DNA of 57,598 bases, from assembly GCA_019456225.1 (NCBI GenBank), contig VRUI01000025.1, positions 1 through 57,598 of the forward strand, given 5' to 3'. The stretch comes from Planctomycetota bacterium (GTDB lineage Bacteria > Planctomycetota > Phycisphaerae > Sedimentisphaerales > Anaerohalosphaeraceae). The notes beneath the pieces are model-generated. The model worked only from the letters and a program-made list of their open reading frames with translations, searched no databases and had not been told where the DNA came from. Positions within the stretch are counted from its first letter, which is position 1; each line of letters starts with the position of its first letter. A program made the position numbers and the translations under genes. Shown one piece after another: positions 1 through 7,994 of the stretch.

Positions 1-260
1 TCATGTCAATCCGAAAGAAATATTGCAACTTGCGTAAGGTTAAAAATACTGCATAGCGAACTGACAGAAAAGATCATTGCCTGTGCTTATACGGTTTATA
101 ATAAAATGGGATTTTGAATTTTGCCAAAGATAAGGTAAGAATAAAACGAAAAGTTAAAGATTTATAATCATCCTGTTATCTTGTCAAAAAAGAGAGCTTA
201 GAGTGATTAACAGGAAAAATCGTGAAGGGTTACGTAAATAATCTAAAGTTAGGGGTAAAA

Positions 261-1502
261 ATGGCTGAGAAACAAAAGATCGATCGTCGCACTTTCCTTA
301 CAGGAGCAGGAGCTGCTGCTATGGCATTTACTATAGCAAAACCGGAAATTGCAAAAGGATACAAAGCCAATGAGAAAATCTCACTGGGCCTGATCGGTTG
401 CGGAGGCAGAGGCGGTTGGATCGCTAAACTTTTCAAAGAAAATGGTGGATACGATGTCACGGCATGCGCCGACTACTTTCAGGATCGTGTAGACGTTGTT
501 GGCAAAGATCTTAACATCGCCGCAGGCAAACGCTACACGGGTCTAAATTGCTACAAGAAGCTCATAGAACAAGATATCGATGCCGTTGCGATAATCAGCC
601 CGCCGTATTTTCATCCGGTGCAGGCGGAAGCGGCAGTCGATGCGGGTAAGCATGTCTATGTCGCCAAACCGATCGCCGTAGACGTACCCGGATGCAATAG
701 CATTGAAGAAAGCAGTGCAAAAGCTGCCGGCAAAAAACGATGCTTCCTCGTAGACTTCCAGACCCGCGTCGACCAATACTACATCGAAGCCGTCAAGCGT
801 GTTCATGCAGGAGCACTCGGTGAGATGTCTTTCGGAGAGGGCGTTTTTCATGGAGGCAGCCCCTGGGGCAGAGTTTGGCCAATCCTTGCCAAGGACCCTT
901 TAAATTCAGAGAATCGCCTGCGGGCCTGGGGGCTGGACAAGGTTCTGTCGGGAGACATCATCACCCAACAGAGCATCCATACCCTTGACGTTATGAGCTG
1001 GATCATGAACGAAGAACCCCTCAGTGCCGTCGGTACCGGAGGCAGAACACTCAACCCTGACGTAGGTGATATCTGGGACCACTTCGTATTGACTTATCAA
1101 TATGCCAACAATGTAGGCATCGCTTTCTCTGCACACCAGATCAAGGGCTTCGGCACACAGCCGAATGGTATCCGCAACCGTATGTTCGGATCAAAAGGTG
1201 TTCTTGAAACCAAGTACAACGGCCAGATAAGGATCCTCGGTTCAGGAGGAAACTCCTACAAGGGCGGTCTGTCCACCAGCATCTACAAGGTTGGAGCGGC
1301 CGCCAATATTGCAGGTTTCCAAAAGAGCATTGTCAAAGGTGATTACACCAACCCGACCGTTGCCCCCAGTGTGCGAAGTACTCTTGTAAGCATCCTTGGA
1401 AGAAAAGCCGCATACCAGGGCAGAAAAGTAACCTGGTCGGAATTATTGCGGGATAACACGGTACTGGATCCAAAACTCGACACCAAAACTTTAAAGCTAT
1501 AG
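261..1502 (+). CDS. Gfo/Idh/MocA family oxidoreductase, Tat-exported
   Basis: Probable NAD(P)-dependent sugar or inositol dehydrogenase of the Gfo/Idh/MocA family, exported folded by the Tat pathway. The N-terminus carries a twin-arginine signal (DRRTFLTGAGAAAMAF) followed by a Rossmann start (GLIGCGGRGG) and the family's mid-domain EKP-like motif, here VAKPIAVD. The frame is open from a GTG at 222, but ATG 261 is preferred: AGGGG lies 6 nt upstream and the resulting n-region is short, as Tat signals need. The gene ends 10 nt before a TIM-barrel isomerase, so the two are probably one operon acting on the same sugar. Planctomycetes carry many such exported paralogues of unknown substrate; the substrate cannot be named here. 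Confidence 0.85.
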   Translation: MAEKQKIDRRTFLTGAGAAAMAFTIAKPEIAKGYKANEKISLGLIGCGGRGGWIAKLFKENGGYDVTACADYFQDRVDVVGKDLNIAAGKRYTGLNCYKKLIEQDIDAVAIISPPYFHPVQAEAAVDAGKHVYVAKPIAVDVPGCNSIEESSAKAAGKKRCFLVDFQTRVDQYYIEAVKRVHAGALGEMSFGEGVFHGGSPWGRVWPILAKDPLNSENRLRAWGLDKVLSGDIITQQSIHTLDVMSWIMNEEPLSAVGTGGRTLNPDVGDIWDHFVLTYQYANNVGIAFSAHQIKGFGTQPNGIRNRMFGSKGVLETKYNGQIRILGSGGNSYKGGLSTSIYKVGAAANIAGFQKSIVKGDYTNPTVAPSVRSTLVSILGRKAAYQGRKVTWSELLRDNTVLDPKLDTKTLKL

Positions 1503-1512
1503 GAGCTCGGCG

Positions 1513-2298
1513 ATGAAAGATAAAGGTTTTAAAATAGGTGTTTGCGACTGGAGTATACGCAAAAATGCGGACCCCGGTTGTTTTGCAGTCGCCAAAGAAA
1601 TCGGGCTTGACGGCGTGCAGGTAAGCCTTGGAACCGAAGCTAACGATATGCACCTGCGGAAACCTGAGATGCAGAAAAAATATCTCGCCGAATCCAAAAA
1701 GCATGGAGTCGAGATCACCTCCCTTGCCATCGGTACGCTAAATGCGATTCCCTATAAATCAGACCCCAGGGCTGAAAAGTGGGTTTCTGACAGTATTGAT
1801 GTATGTAAAGCTTTGGATGTCAAGGTCGTGCTTCTGGCGTTTTTTGGCAAAGGGGAACTTCGAGGCGATCACAAGGGGATCGATGAAGTGGTCCGCCGGT
1901 TAAAAAAGGTGGCTCCAAAGGCCCAGGCGGCAGGTGTGATTCTTGGCCTTGAAAGCTGGCTAAGCGCATGGGAAACAAAGGCTATAATGGACCGCGTAGG
2001 CTCACCGGCTGTCCAGATGTACTACGATGTCGGCAACAGCCACAAACAGGGCTATGACATTTGCGAAGAAATCCGCTGGCTGGGCAAAAAAAACATCTGC
2101 GAATTTCACGCAAAGGATTATGAGTTTCTCTTCGGCAAGGGTAAAGTGAACTTTCCCGCTGTTCGTCTGGCAATGGATGATATCGGCTACCGCGGCTGGA
2201 TACATATCGAAGGGAAAACGCCCTTAGGTCTTGTCGAATCCTACAAGCACAACGCCAGGTATCTAAGATCCGTTTTCCCCCCGAAATCGCCAGATTAA
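1513..2298 (+). CDS. sugar phosphate isomerase/epimerase (xylose isomerase-like TIM barrel)
   Basis: Cytoplasmic TIM-barrel protein of the xylose isomerase-like AP endonuclease 2 superfamily (IolE/hydroxypyruvate isomerase/tagatose epimerase relatives). Visible family features are the GVQVSLG strand near the N-terminus, GLESWLS around residue 140 with a metal-binding Glu, YYDVGNSHKQG near 175 (Asp and His ligands), EFHAKDYE, and HIEGKTP near the C-terminus. The length of 261 aa is normal. There is no signal peptide although the upstream oxidoreductase is exported. AGGAGCTCGG precedes the ATG at good spacing. Coupled to the oxidoreductase by a 10-nt gap, suggesting a two-step oxidation/epimerisation of one sugar. 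Substrate unknown. Confidence 0.85.
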   Translation: MKDKGFKIGVCDWSIRKNADPGCFAVAKEIGLDGVQVSLGTEANDMHLRKPEMQKKYLAESKKHGVEITSLAIGTLNAIPYKSDPRAEKWVSDSIDVCKALDVKVVLLAFFGKGELRGDHKGIDEVVRRLKKVAPKAQAAGVILGLESWLSAWETKAIMDRVGSPAVQMYYDVGNSHKQGYDICEEIRWLGKKNICEFHAKDYEFLFGKGKVNFPAVRLAMDDIGYRGWIHIEGKTPLGLVESYKHNARYLRSVFPPKSPD

Positions 2299-2329
2299 GA
2301 GAATTACAGAACTCAAACTTATCAAAAAA

Positions 2330-3190
2330 TCAGAAGTAGCTTGTGTCATCACCCGGTGACATCCATCCGCTTCCGGGCCCGTTCCATTCGTCGACATCCC
2401 TGTCACTCATTATGGGCAGGTTATCGACAGTACTAATGTTTCTCCATTCGATATGGCCGTCACCGAATAACTGGCTTCTTCCTATCGCCTTCGGGTTCGG
2501 AGATTTTGTAGTACGTCCGGCAGGAGGTTTTATCCCGCCCGCCTCATTCCATGACCATCCAGTTTTTCCGTGATTATATCTGTAGGCTCCGTCGCTGGTA
2601 TCGAGATTCAGGATTTCTGCCATCAGGAGCCTGTTGGACCTGAGAGTATCTGTAACGAGGACGTCCTTAGCATTTGAACTGTACTGAGTATCGGGTAAAC
2701 TATCGATTATATTATCGAAACCGGCAAAATAGCTGTATGCAAACTCGACAAACGGGTGGCTTGGCCAATTAACCTCTTTTGCCCATCGCATCATAAAATC
2801 CCCGCTGCAATTGGGACAGGTGATCATGTCTGTTGCTATGCCGTCATTTGCAAAATTGGAGCCGAAAGCATTTATATAGGGGTTTATGCCCTCGATGCTC
2901 CATACTGCCTGTCCGCCCTGCTCGTCATACCTGATATTAATGTAATGCGGATAAGGCCTGCCGTTGCCGATGGGCCAGTACTGGCCGATCCTCATCAATT
3001 TTTCATGGTTGTCCGAGACATACATATGGATTGCCATACCCCATTGCTTTAACCGGCTCCCGCATCTTATACGCATTGCGGCCTCTTTTGCCTTTCTCAG
3101 AGTAGGCATCAAAATGGCAAGCAGCAACGCGATGACGGCGATGACTACCAGCAGTTCAATTAGAGTAAAGCCTTTTCTTTTATTAGCCAT
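2330..3190 (-). CDS. prepilin-type N-terminal cleavage/methylation protein (DG motif)
   Basis: Exported pseudopilin-like protein. It starts [20 protein letters not shown], the classic prepilin peptidase site (G/F with Glu at +5) followed by a hydrophobic helix, then a globular domain ending with a [11 protein letters not shown] segment. This is the architecture of the large planctomycete/lentisphaere family with a C-terminal H-X9-DG domain. Such genomes hold dozens of these as isolated genes; their role in secretion or surface display is not established. It ends about 30 nt from the convergent isomerase gene. An AAGGGG-like ribosome site lies upstream of the ATG. Cys pairs (CGS, CPNC) occur in the globular part. 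Confidence 0.85.
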   Translation of the reverse strand: MANKRKGFTLIELLVVIAVIALLLAILMPTLRKAKEAAMRIRCGSRLKQWGMAIHMYVSDNHEKLMRIGQYWPIGNGRPYPHYINIRYDEQGGQAVWSIEGINPYINAFGSNFANDGIATDMITCPNCSGDFMMRWAKEVNWPSHPFVEFAYSYFAGFDNIIDSLPDTQYSSNAKDVLVTDTLRSNRLLMAEILNLDTSDGAYRYNHGKTGWSWNEAGGIKPPAGRTTKSPNPKAIGRSQLFGDGHIEWRNISTVDNLPIMSDRDVDEWNGPGSGWMSPGDDTSYF

Positions 3191-3236
3191 CTTACAAACC
3201 CCTTCAAAAGGAAAAAAAGATTAAATAATCAGAATA

Positions 3237-3593
3237 TTAATGCATCGCTCCGCCGGCGAGTTTTACTGGCGGGACAGGAGCTTTAGTTTTCCTTAGCCCG
3301 ATTTGACGGGCCTTGTAAATTACCGAACCTAAAGGCACTCCAAGAATTTCTGCTATAGAGGGCAAACTCTCAGATGGGAAAAGTTCCCTGAGCTGCCGGA
3401 TCTGTTCCTCCGTCCAGGGTCGTCTTTGACCTGATTTTAGCCCCATGTCATAGGCTTTCTGTCTGACAGCCGTTAAAGGCCGTCCTGTCAATTCTACTAC
3501 TTTTCGAACGTTTCCATTCGGAAAATGCTGCTTAAGCAGCTTTACTTCATCATCCGACCAACCTACCCAAGAATTCCTCTTTTCTTTTGACAT
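3237..3593 (-). CDS. two-repeat GcrA/Myb-like helix-turn-helix protein
   Basis: A 118-aa basic protein built of two copies of the same motif. Copy 1 covers about residues 9-52 (W-S-D-D-E, L-K-x2-FP, RPLTAVRQKAYDMGLK) and copy 2 about residues 58-101 (W-T-E-E-Q, L-R-x2-FP, VPLGSVIYKARQIGLR). The shared pattern W(S/T)x(D/E)(E/Q)...LFP...V..KA..(M/I)GL(K/R) matches the SANT/Myb-like or GcrA-type tri-helical DNA-binding fold. No membrane segment or catalytic motif is present. It sits upstream of and in the same direction as the prepilin-like gene (46-nt gap), so it could be co-transcribed. Function as a DNA-binding protein is inferred from the repeat pattern. Confidence 0.7.
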   Translation of the reverse strand: MSKEKRNSWVGWSDDEVKLLKQHFPNGNVRKVVELTGRPLTAVRQKAYDMGLKSGQRRPWTEEQIRQLRELFPSESLPSIAEILGVPLGSVIYKARQIGLRKTKAPVPPVKLAGGAMH

Positions 3594-3743
3594 TTCAATT
3601 CCTTTTTACTTATGACATTTCCATTATTATGTCCCTTATCTACGATATTAATACTACTTCTATATTGTCATCGAAACAGGTAGAGTTTTCAACCTAAAAA
3701 TTCAAATTTTCACGATTTTCTTAAATTTTACCCCCATTTTCAC
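3594..3743. other. gene-free AT-rich stretch
   Basis: AT-rich DNA between the start of the Myb-like gene and the hairpin at 3744-3770. It must hold the promoter of the minus-strand Myb-like gene. I see no convincing -35/-10 pair, RNA gene or ORF here. Confidence 0.4.
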
Positions 3744-3785
3744 TCAAACTGACCGATCCGGTCAGTTTGATAATGTCTAATGTCT
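3744..3785 (-). repeat. hairpin TCAAACTGACC plus AT-rich repeat tract (composite element, copy 1)
   Basis: Perfect 11-bp inverted repeat: TCAAACTGACC at 3744-3754, loop GATCC, GGTCAGTTTGA at 3760-3770. It is followed directly by the direct-repeat tract TAATGTCTAATGTCT (3771-3785). Read on the minus strand it lies just after the stop of the CpxP-like gene (3817), so it could end that operon, but it lacks a T-run. The same pairing of AT tract and hairpin recurs at 53542-53602. Confidence 0.7.
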
Positions 3786-3816
3786 CCCGACGTAAACCCG
3801 GGATGTACCATATTTA

Positions 3817-4452
3817 TTATTGTGGATTTCCTGGCGTTGGGGGCGGGGGCATATTCGGGCCTGAGGGTGTTGGGTGGCGGCGGCCTTGGCCTTCCGGGCG
3901 GGAACCTCTGGGACTTCCCGGACCTCTACCGTCTCTTGGACCGCGGCCGCCTCCTGGTCCGCGACCGTCTCTTGGCCTATGCGGGCCTCCTCCGTAGCCG
4001 CTTCCTTTGGGCCTGTGCGGGCCGGGGCCTCTTCGCATTCGGAAACCTCTTTCAATGTGCTTTTGCCACTCCTGCCACTTCTCTTTCTGGTCTTCTGTCA
4101 GGAGGGCGGATATACCCTCTTTCATCTCGCTGACTAACGCTTCGACCTGCGGCCTGGCCTTTTCCTTTATAATGCGGTGTTTATCCATAAACGTTTTTAT
4201 GATCGGCTCGATCTTTTCGGACTGATCGTCGGATAGATCAAGTCGCTTCTTGAGCCTGAGGATCATCCTTCCGCCTGGGCGATAATCGCCGGGTTTGCGG
4301 GAGTTTTTCTGGATAAACAGGGTGGTAGTGGCAGAACCTATAACTATGCCGGCTGTGAGTATTACCAGGCTTAGCAAAACCATACGGAGATTTTTTGGTC
4401 TGCGGATAGCGAGCGGTTTAGGATTTTCAGTTGTATCTGATTTATCTGTCAT
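3817..4452 (-). CDS. Spy/CpxP-like exported protein with Gly/Arg/Pro-rich tail
   Basis: Last gene of an ECF sigma operon. The start is taken at the ATG at 4452, which shares its A with the TGA of the upstream gene (TGATG), giving a 211-aa protein; the longer frame would add 17 implausible residues. One membrane helix (LVILTAGIVIGSATTTLF) is followed by a Spy/CpxP-like helical domain with two LTxxQ-type motifs (LDLSDDQ, LLTEDQ), which in that family mark periplasmic chaperone/metal-stress sensors. The C-terminal third is low complexity (GRGPGG, RPRDGRGP), ending in Pro-rich PPPPTPGNPQ. Translationally coupled to the anti-sigma candidate, so it may act as part of the sensing complex. Function inferred. 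Confidence 0.7.
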   Translation of the reverse strand: MTDKSDTTENPKPLAIRRPKNLRMVLLSLVILTAGIVIGSATTTLFIQKNSRKPGDYRPGGRMILRLKKRLDLSDDQSEKIEPIIKTFMDKHRIIKEKARPQVEALVSEMKEGISALLTEDQKEKWQEWQKHIERGFRMRRGPGPHRPKGSGYGGGPHRPRDGRGPGGGRGPRDGRGPGSPRGSRPEGQGRRHPTPSGPNMPPPPTPGNPQ

Positions 4453-4709
4453 CAAAGTACCCACGCAATAGTTTCTGACATCTCGGAAAGCGGATTCGAC
4501 CATGCGAAATACGCGTAGATGGCAAATGTTCCGATAGCAATAGCGGCAGCTGTCGAGAGCGACGCTATCCAGACGAAAGGTTTGTCGTATGGGCCAACGG
4601 CGGAAACGGGCTGAGCGGATATTCTCGACATAACGATGTCGACTACATCTAAGTCAGGCATCGTTTCCAGGCGGGCCCTGTTTGCCAGTTTTCTTAATAA
4701 GTTTTCCAT
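4452..4709 (-). CDS. small single-TM protein, probable anti-sigma factor
   Basis: An 85-aa protein with an N-terminal cytoplasmic segment (MENLLRKLANRARLETMPDLDVVDIVM) and one membrane helix (FVWIASLSTAAAIAIGTFAIYAYFAW). It sits 1 nt after the sigma factor stop (TAACATG) and its own stop overlaps the next start. That position and topology are typical of anti-sigma factors, but it lacks the HxxxCxxC zinc motif. A GTG at 4721 would add 4 residues and overlap the sigma gene; ATG 4709 is preferred because GGGTG of the upstream context then serves as ribosome site. No family recognised; anti-sigma role is inferred from position only. Confidence 0.6.
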   Translation of the reverse strand: MENLLRKLANRARLETMPDLDVVDIVMSRISAQPVSAVGPYDKPFVWIASLSTAAAIAIGTFAIYAYFAWSNPLSEMSETIAWVL

Positions 4710-4710
4710 G

Positions 4711-5421
4711 TTATTTTTCACCCTGTGGAACTAATTCTTTATACAGTTTCTTAAATTTATTTTTCGCACGCCATGTTTGTATTTTTACCATCCCAACGGT
4801 CCAGCCGGTTAATTCGGCGGTTTCGATTATACTGTTTTGCTGAAGATATCTGAGCGTCAAAACAAGCCTGTCCCGCGGGGGCAGTTTTTCGAGCATGCCG
4901 TGGAGCATCTCAGCAGCTTTGTCGGGGGCACTGGATTCTGTCGCCGTCATCGAGGCCTGATCGAAATCTTCAATACTTATCGTGTTAATCCTGTTGATTC
5001 GTGCTTTCTTCTTCCAATAGCTAAAGCCAACCCGCGTCGCTATGCGGTGCAGCCAGTGCGTAAAAGGTGCCTTCCGCTTGAATGTGGGGAGGGATATATA
5101 CACCTGGACAAATACGTCCTGGACGAGTTCTTCGTGGACGATTCTGTCACGCGAAAATCTCCACATCATCGCGGATATCTGCCTCTGATGACGCTCTACG
5201 AGCCTCTTATAGGCTTCATTGTCGCCTTCGAGGCTGTTTTTAACATCCTGAATATCCAGCAGGGCGGTGCTGTCGACGGCGTCGCGATCGTCGCTGGTAG
5301 TGGCGGCAAACCAATCCTGGAAAAGATCAGCTAGTATTTTTTCCGCAGAGAGTACCACCCTGGCGAAATCTGCCTGACCATAAAGCTGAAATCCTGAATT
5401 GTTTAATGCCGCAGCTATCAA
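4711..5421 (-). CDS. ECF RNA polymerase sigma factor
   Basis: Sigma-70 family factor of the extracytoplasmic-function type, 236 aa. Region 2 is visible as LVERHQRQISAMMWRF...EELVQDVFVQVYISL...FTHWLHRIA, and region 4 as LPPRDRLVLTLRYLQQ...ETAELTGWTVGMVKIQTWRAKNKFKK. It has an unusually long N-terminal lead of about 60 residues before region 2. It is the second gene of a four-gene minus-strand operon, 25 nt after a Gly/Met-rich Spy-like gene and immediately before a small membrane protein. The neighbours suggest it responds to an envelope or metal signal relayed by the membrane proteins. Confidence 0.9.
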   Translation of the reverse strand: MIAAALNNSGFQLYGQADFARVVLSAEKILADLFQDWFAATTSDDRDAVDSTALLDIQDVKNSLEGDNEAYKRLVERHQRQISAMMWRFSRDRIVHEELVQDVFVQVYISLPTFKRKAPFTHWLHRIATRVGFSYWKKKARINRINTISIEDFDQASMTATESSAPDKAAEMLHGMLEKLPPRDRLVLTLRYLQQNSIIETAELTGWTVGMVKIQTWRAKNKFKKLYKELVPQGEK

Positions 5422-5446
5422 TTTTAATCCTCTGATAAATTATCTG

Positions 5447-6289
5447 TTAACGTGGGCGTCCTCGACTTGGGCGTCTGTCTCGATCCTGGTCCGGTCGGGT
5501 ACGTCCTGTACCTGGGCGACCTGGGCGTCTGCCTGGGCCTTCACTATCTTTATCCGGGGCTCTGCCTCCTCGAAAGCCCGGGCCTCTGCTGCCGCGTCCT
5601 TCCATCTGCTTACGCATCATTTCTCTTCTCTCAGCCATTTGCTTGTTGAATTTTTCGATCATCTTCAGTTGATCTTCGTTAAGAATTTCTTTGAGGCTGT
5701 TTTTGCCGGCGACTTTCAGCAGGGCGGTATCACCGATATTTTTTCCCATCTCCTTAGCAATCTTGACGATGGTTTCTTTGTCAGCTTTATCGACGGCATC
5801 TTCAAGCTTATTTTTGAGGGTAACATGCTGGGTGGAAAGCTGTAGTTTTTTCTTCGTATGTTTCTTTTCGATAGCTTCGAATTTTTTGCTCTGCTCTTCG
5901 GTGAGTTGGAGTCTGCGCAATATCATGTTGGGGATAAGACCTTGCATGCCTCCACCCATCATACCACCGCCATATCCTCCGCCCATCATACCCATGCCCC
6001 GCATACCACCACCCATCATACCGCCGCCCATCATGCCTCCTGGACCGCCCATGCCTCTACCGGGGATTCCTTCGGGACTGCCCATTCCTCTGCCTCCGGC
6101 TCCTCCGCCATATCCGCCTCTGGCGCCTCGGCCTGGTTGAGCATCTCTCGGGCCTCGCTGATCTCTGGCCCGGCCGTCCCGCGGGGGACGTCTTCGATCA
6201 TTCTGTTCGTCTGCGGCTATTGCTATCGATGCGATTAAAAGAGAAACGAGGCATATTATTGCTATTGTTTTTTGGAATTTTGTTGTCAT
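5447..6289 (-). CDS. Spy/LTxxQ-like periplasmic protein with Gly/Met-rich and Arg/Pro-rich segments
   Basis: First gene of the ECF operon. The start is ATG 6289 (AGGAG 7 nt upstream), giving a clean signal peptide (MTTKFQKTIAIICLVSLLIA ending AIA|AD). After a basic RRPPRDGRARDQRG stretch comes a Gly/Met-rich block at about residues 70-115 with many GGGM/GGMM units, then a helical Spy-like core (LTEEQSKKFEAIEKKH...LNEDQLKMIEKFNKQM) and an Arg/Pro/Asp-rich tail. Two LTxxQ-like motifs place it near the Spy/CpxP chaperones; the Met-rich block could bind copper, which is speculation. It resembles the last gene of the same operon in core and tail, so the operon is bracketed by related proteins. Confidence 0.7.
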   Translation of the reverse strand: MTTKFQKTIAIICLVSLLIASIAIAADEQNDRRRPPRDGRARDQRGPRDAQPGRGARGGYGGGAGGRGMGSPEGIPGRGMGGPGGMMGGGMMGGGMRGMGMMGGGYGGGMMGGGMQGLIPNMILRRLQLTEEQSKKFEAIEKKHTKKKLQLSTQHVTLKNKLEDAVDKADKETIVKIAKEMGKNIGDTALLKVAGKNSLKEILNEDQLKMIEKFNKQMAERREMMRKQMEGRGSRGPGFRGGRAPDKDSEGPGRRPGRPGTGRTRPDQDRDRRPSRGRPR

Positions 6290-6312
6290 TATGATGCTCC
6301 TTTCAAGAGTAA

Positions 6313-6342
6313 ATATTACATTTGCTGTTAAGTTAGTGTCAA
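6313..6342 (-). promoter_or_regulatory. sigma70-type promoter of the first ECF operon
   Basis: On the minus strand, TTGACA (6342-6337), an 18-nt spacer and TAATAT (6318-6313). Transcription would start near 6306, about 17 nt before the ATG at 6289, leaving room for the AGGAG ribosome site. The match to the housekeeping consensus suggests basal transcription of the ECF operon that does not depend on its own sigma factor. Confidence 0.65.
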
Positions 6343-6558
6343 TTTGATAAAAAAAGTTACTCATTTTGTGAAAAATTGGCGTTTTTCAGGGATTTTAGCA
6401 ATTTTTCACGACATTTGCAGACTGAAGATCGCTTTAACTGTATTTTTGCTTTAAAATTGACGATAAAACCGTTATTATAGCCGAGGTGACTGGCTGGTCA
6501 ACCGGATAAATTTGCTGATATATCGACAATTATGTGATTTTAAATAAGGAAATTAAAT

Positions 6559-7434
6559 ATGAAGGGTATTATTCTTGCCGGCGGAAGCGGGACGCGGCTT
6601 TATCCTGTTACCAAGGCCGTTAGTAAACAGCTTTTGCCGGTTTACGATAAGCCTATGATCTATTATCCTCTGACAACGCTTATGCTTGCCGGGATCAGTG
6701 AGATACTTCTGATCTCGACGCCGGAGGACCTTCCGCTTTATCGCAGGCTTCTTGGCGATGGGAGTCAATGGGGTATAAGTCTTGAATATGCCGAGCAGCC
6801 GCGGCCGGAAGGGTTGGCCCAGGCTTTCATTATCGGTGCTGATTTTATCGCCGGCGAGGGTGCGTGTTTGATACTCGGCGATAATATTTTCTATGGTCAA
6901 GGTTTGCCGGAACTGCTGCAGTCGGTGTCCGGCCATGTCGAAGGGGCGACAATATTCGGGTACTGGGTAAGCGACCCGGAGAGATACGGTGTTATCGAGT
7001 TTGACGAGGGCAAGAAGGTTCTGTCTATCGAAGAAAAACCGGACGATCCCAAATCGAATTATGCGGCAGTCGGTCTGTACTTCTATGATTCGCAGATTAC
7101 CGAAATCGCCGCCGCGGTAAAACCCTCCGCTCGCGGCGAACTTGAAATTACCGAAGTGAACAATATGTATCTTCGCAAGGGACAACTCAATGCGGAGGTT
7201 ATCGGCAGGGGGACAGCGTGGCTGGATACGGGTACTTCCGCGTCTATGCTTGATGCGGCTAATTTTGTGCATACTGTCGAAAAACGGCAGGGACTTATGA
7301 TTGCGTGCCCGGAGGAGATCGCATTCAGGATGGGACGGATCGATGCAGAACAAGTGCTTGCCCTTGCCGAACCGCTTAAGAAAAACGGATATGGGAAATA
7401 TCTTCTGAGAATTATACATGAGGGAGATAGTTGA
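6559..7434 (+). CDS. rfbA: glucose-1-phosphate thymidylyltransferase
   Basis: Catalyses glucose-1-phosphate + dTTP to dTDP-glucose, the first step of dTDP-L-rhamnose synthesis for cell-surface polysaccharide. The N-terminus ([20 protein letters not shown] then [17 protein letters not shown]) is the nucleotide-binding signature of RmlA, and later segments [13 protein letters not shown] and TAWLDTGT are conserved. The length of 291 aa is standard. ATG is preceded by AAGGAAATTAA. It is the first gene of a tight operon; its TGA overlaps the next ATG (TGATG at 7432-7436). rmlB (dTDP-glucose 4,6-dehydratase) is not in this cluster. Confidence 0.96.
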   Translation: MKGIILAGGSGTRLYPVTKAVSKQLLPVYDKPMIYYPLTTLMLAGISEILLISTPEDLPLYRRLLGDGSQWGISLEYAEQPRPEGLAQAFIIGADFIAGEGACLILGDNIFYGQGLPELLQSVSGHVEGATIFGYWVSDPERYGVIEFDEGKKVLSIEEKPDDPKSNYAAVGLYFYDSQITEIAAAVKPSARGELEITEVNNMYLRKGQLNAEVIGRGTAWLDTGTSASMLDAANFVHTVEKRQGLMIACPEEIAFRMGRIDAEQVLALAEPLKKNGYGKYLLRIIHEGDS

Positions 7435-7994
7435 TGAATATTGTTAAGACTGAAATTGACGGCGTTGTAATTTTGGAGCCGAGAGTTTTTGAAGACGGGC
7501 GCGGGTACTTTCTGGAAACGTGGAGCATTCAACGTTATAAAGACGCGGGCATTGTACTTGCTTTTGTTCAGGATAATGTTTCTTTTTCGAGTAAGGGAAC
7601 CCTTCGCGGTCTGCACTTTCAAAATCCGCATTGCCAGGGTAAGCTGGTTCAGGCACTTGCAGGGACGGTTCTTGATATTGCCGTCGATATCAGGGTTGGC
7701 AGTGAGACGTTCGGTAAAAGCGTTTCGGTCGAGCTTTCCGAGGACAATCACAGGCAGTTGTATCTTCCGCCGGGATTTGCTCACGGCTTTTGTGTGTTGA
7801 GCGAGACTGCTTTGTTTTCGTATAAATGCACCGATCTTTACGATCAGCCCTCGGAAGGGGGAGTTATGTGGAATGACCCGGATCTGGGCATTGACTGGCA
7901 AGTGGATGAGCCGCTGCTTTCGCCTAAGGACCTGGTGTTTACGCAACTAAAGGACATTGACGAAGATAAGCTGCCGAAATTTGGAGAAGTTTAA
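7434..7994 (+). CDS. rfbC: dTDP-4-dehydrorhamnose 3,5-epimerase
   Basis: Converts dTDP-4-dehydro-6-deoxyglucose to the 4-dehydro-L-rhamnose form. The RmlC cupin motifs are visible: EDGRGYFLETW, NVSFSSKGTLRGLHFQNP (catalytic His in RGLHFQ), QLYLPPGFAHGFCVLSE and the YKCTDLYD strand with the Tyr. The frame opens with TTG at 7431, but ATG 7434 overlaps the rfbA stop and is taken as the start. The gene ends in TAATG shared with rfbD, so all three are translationally coupled. The 186-aa length matches the family. Confidence 0.95.
   Translation: MNIVKTEIDGVVILEPRVFEDGRGYFLETWSIQRYKDAGIVLAFVQDNVSFSSKGTLRGLHFQNPHCQGKLVQALAGTVLDIAVDIRVGSETFGKSVSVELSEDNHRQLYLPPGFAHGFCVLSETALFSYKCTDLYDQPSEGGVMWNDPDLGIDWQVDEPLLSPKDLVFTQLKDIDEDKLPKFGEV

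Noticed and set aside
5940-6065. Possible tandem repeat array (CATACCACC/CATCATACC-like units)
   Set aside because: It is the low-complexity Gly/Met coding block of the Spy-like gene, in frame; not a CRISPR or satellite.
6553-7419. Long open frame on the minus strand opposite rfbA, and a similar one at 7083-7946
   Set aside because: Shadow frames of strongly conserved rml genes; translations look unlike proteins and have no ribosome sites.
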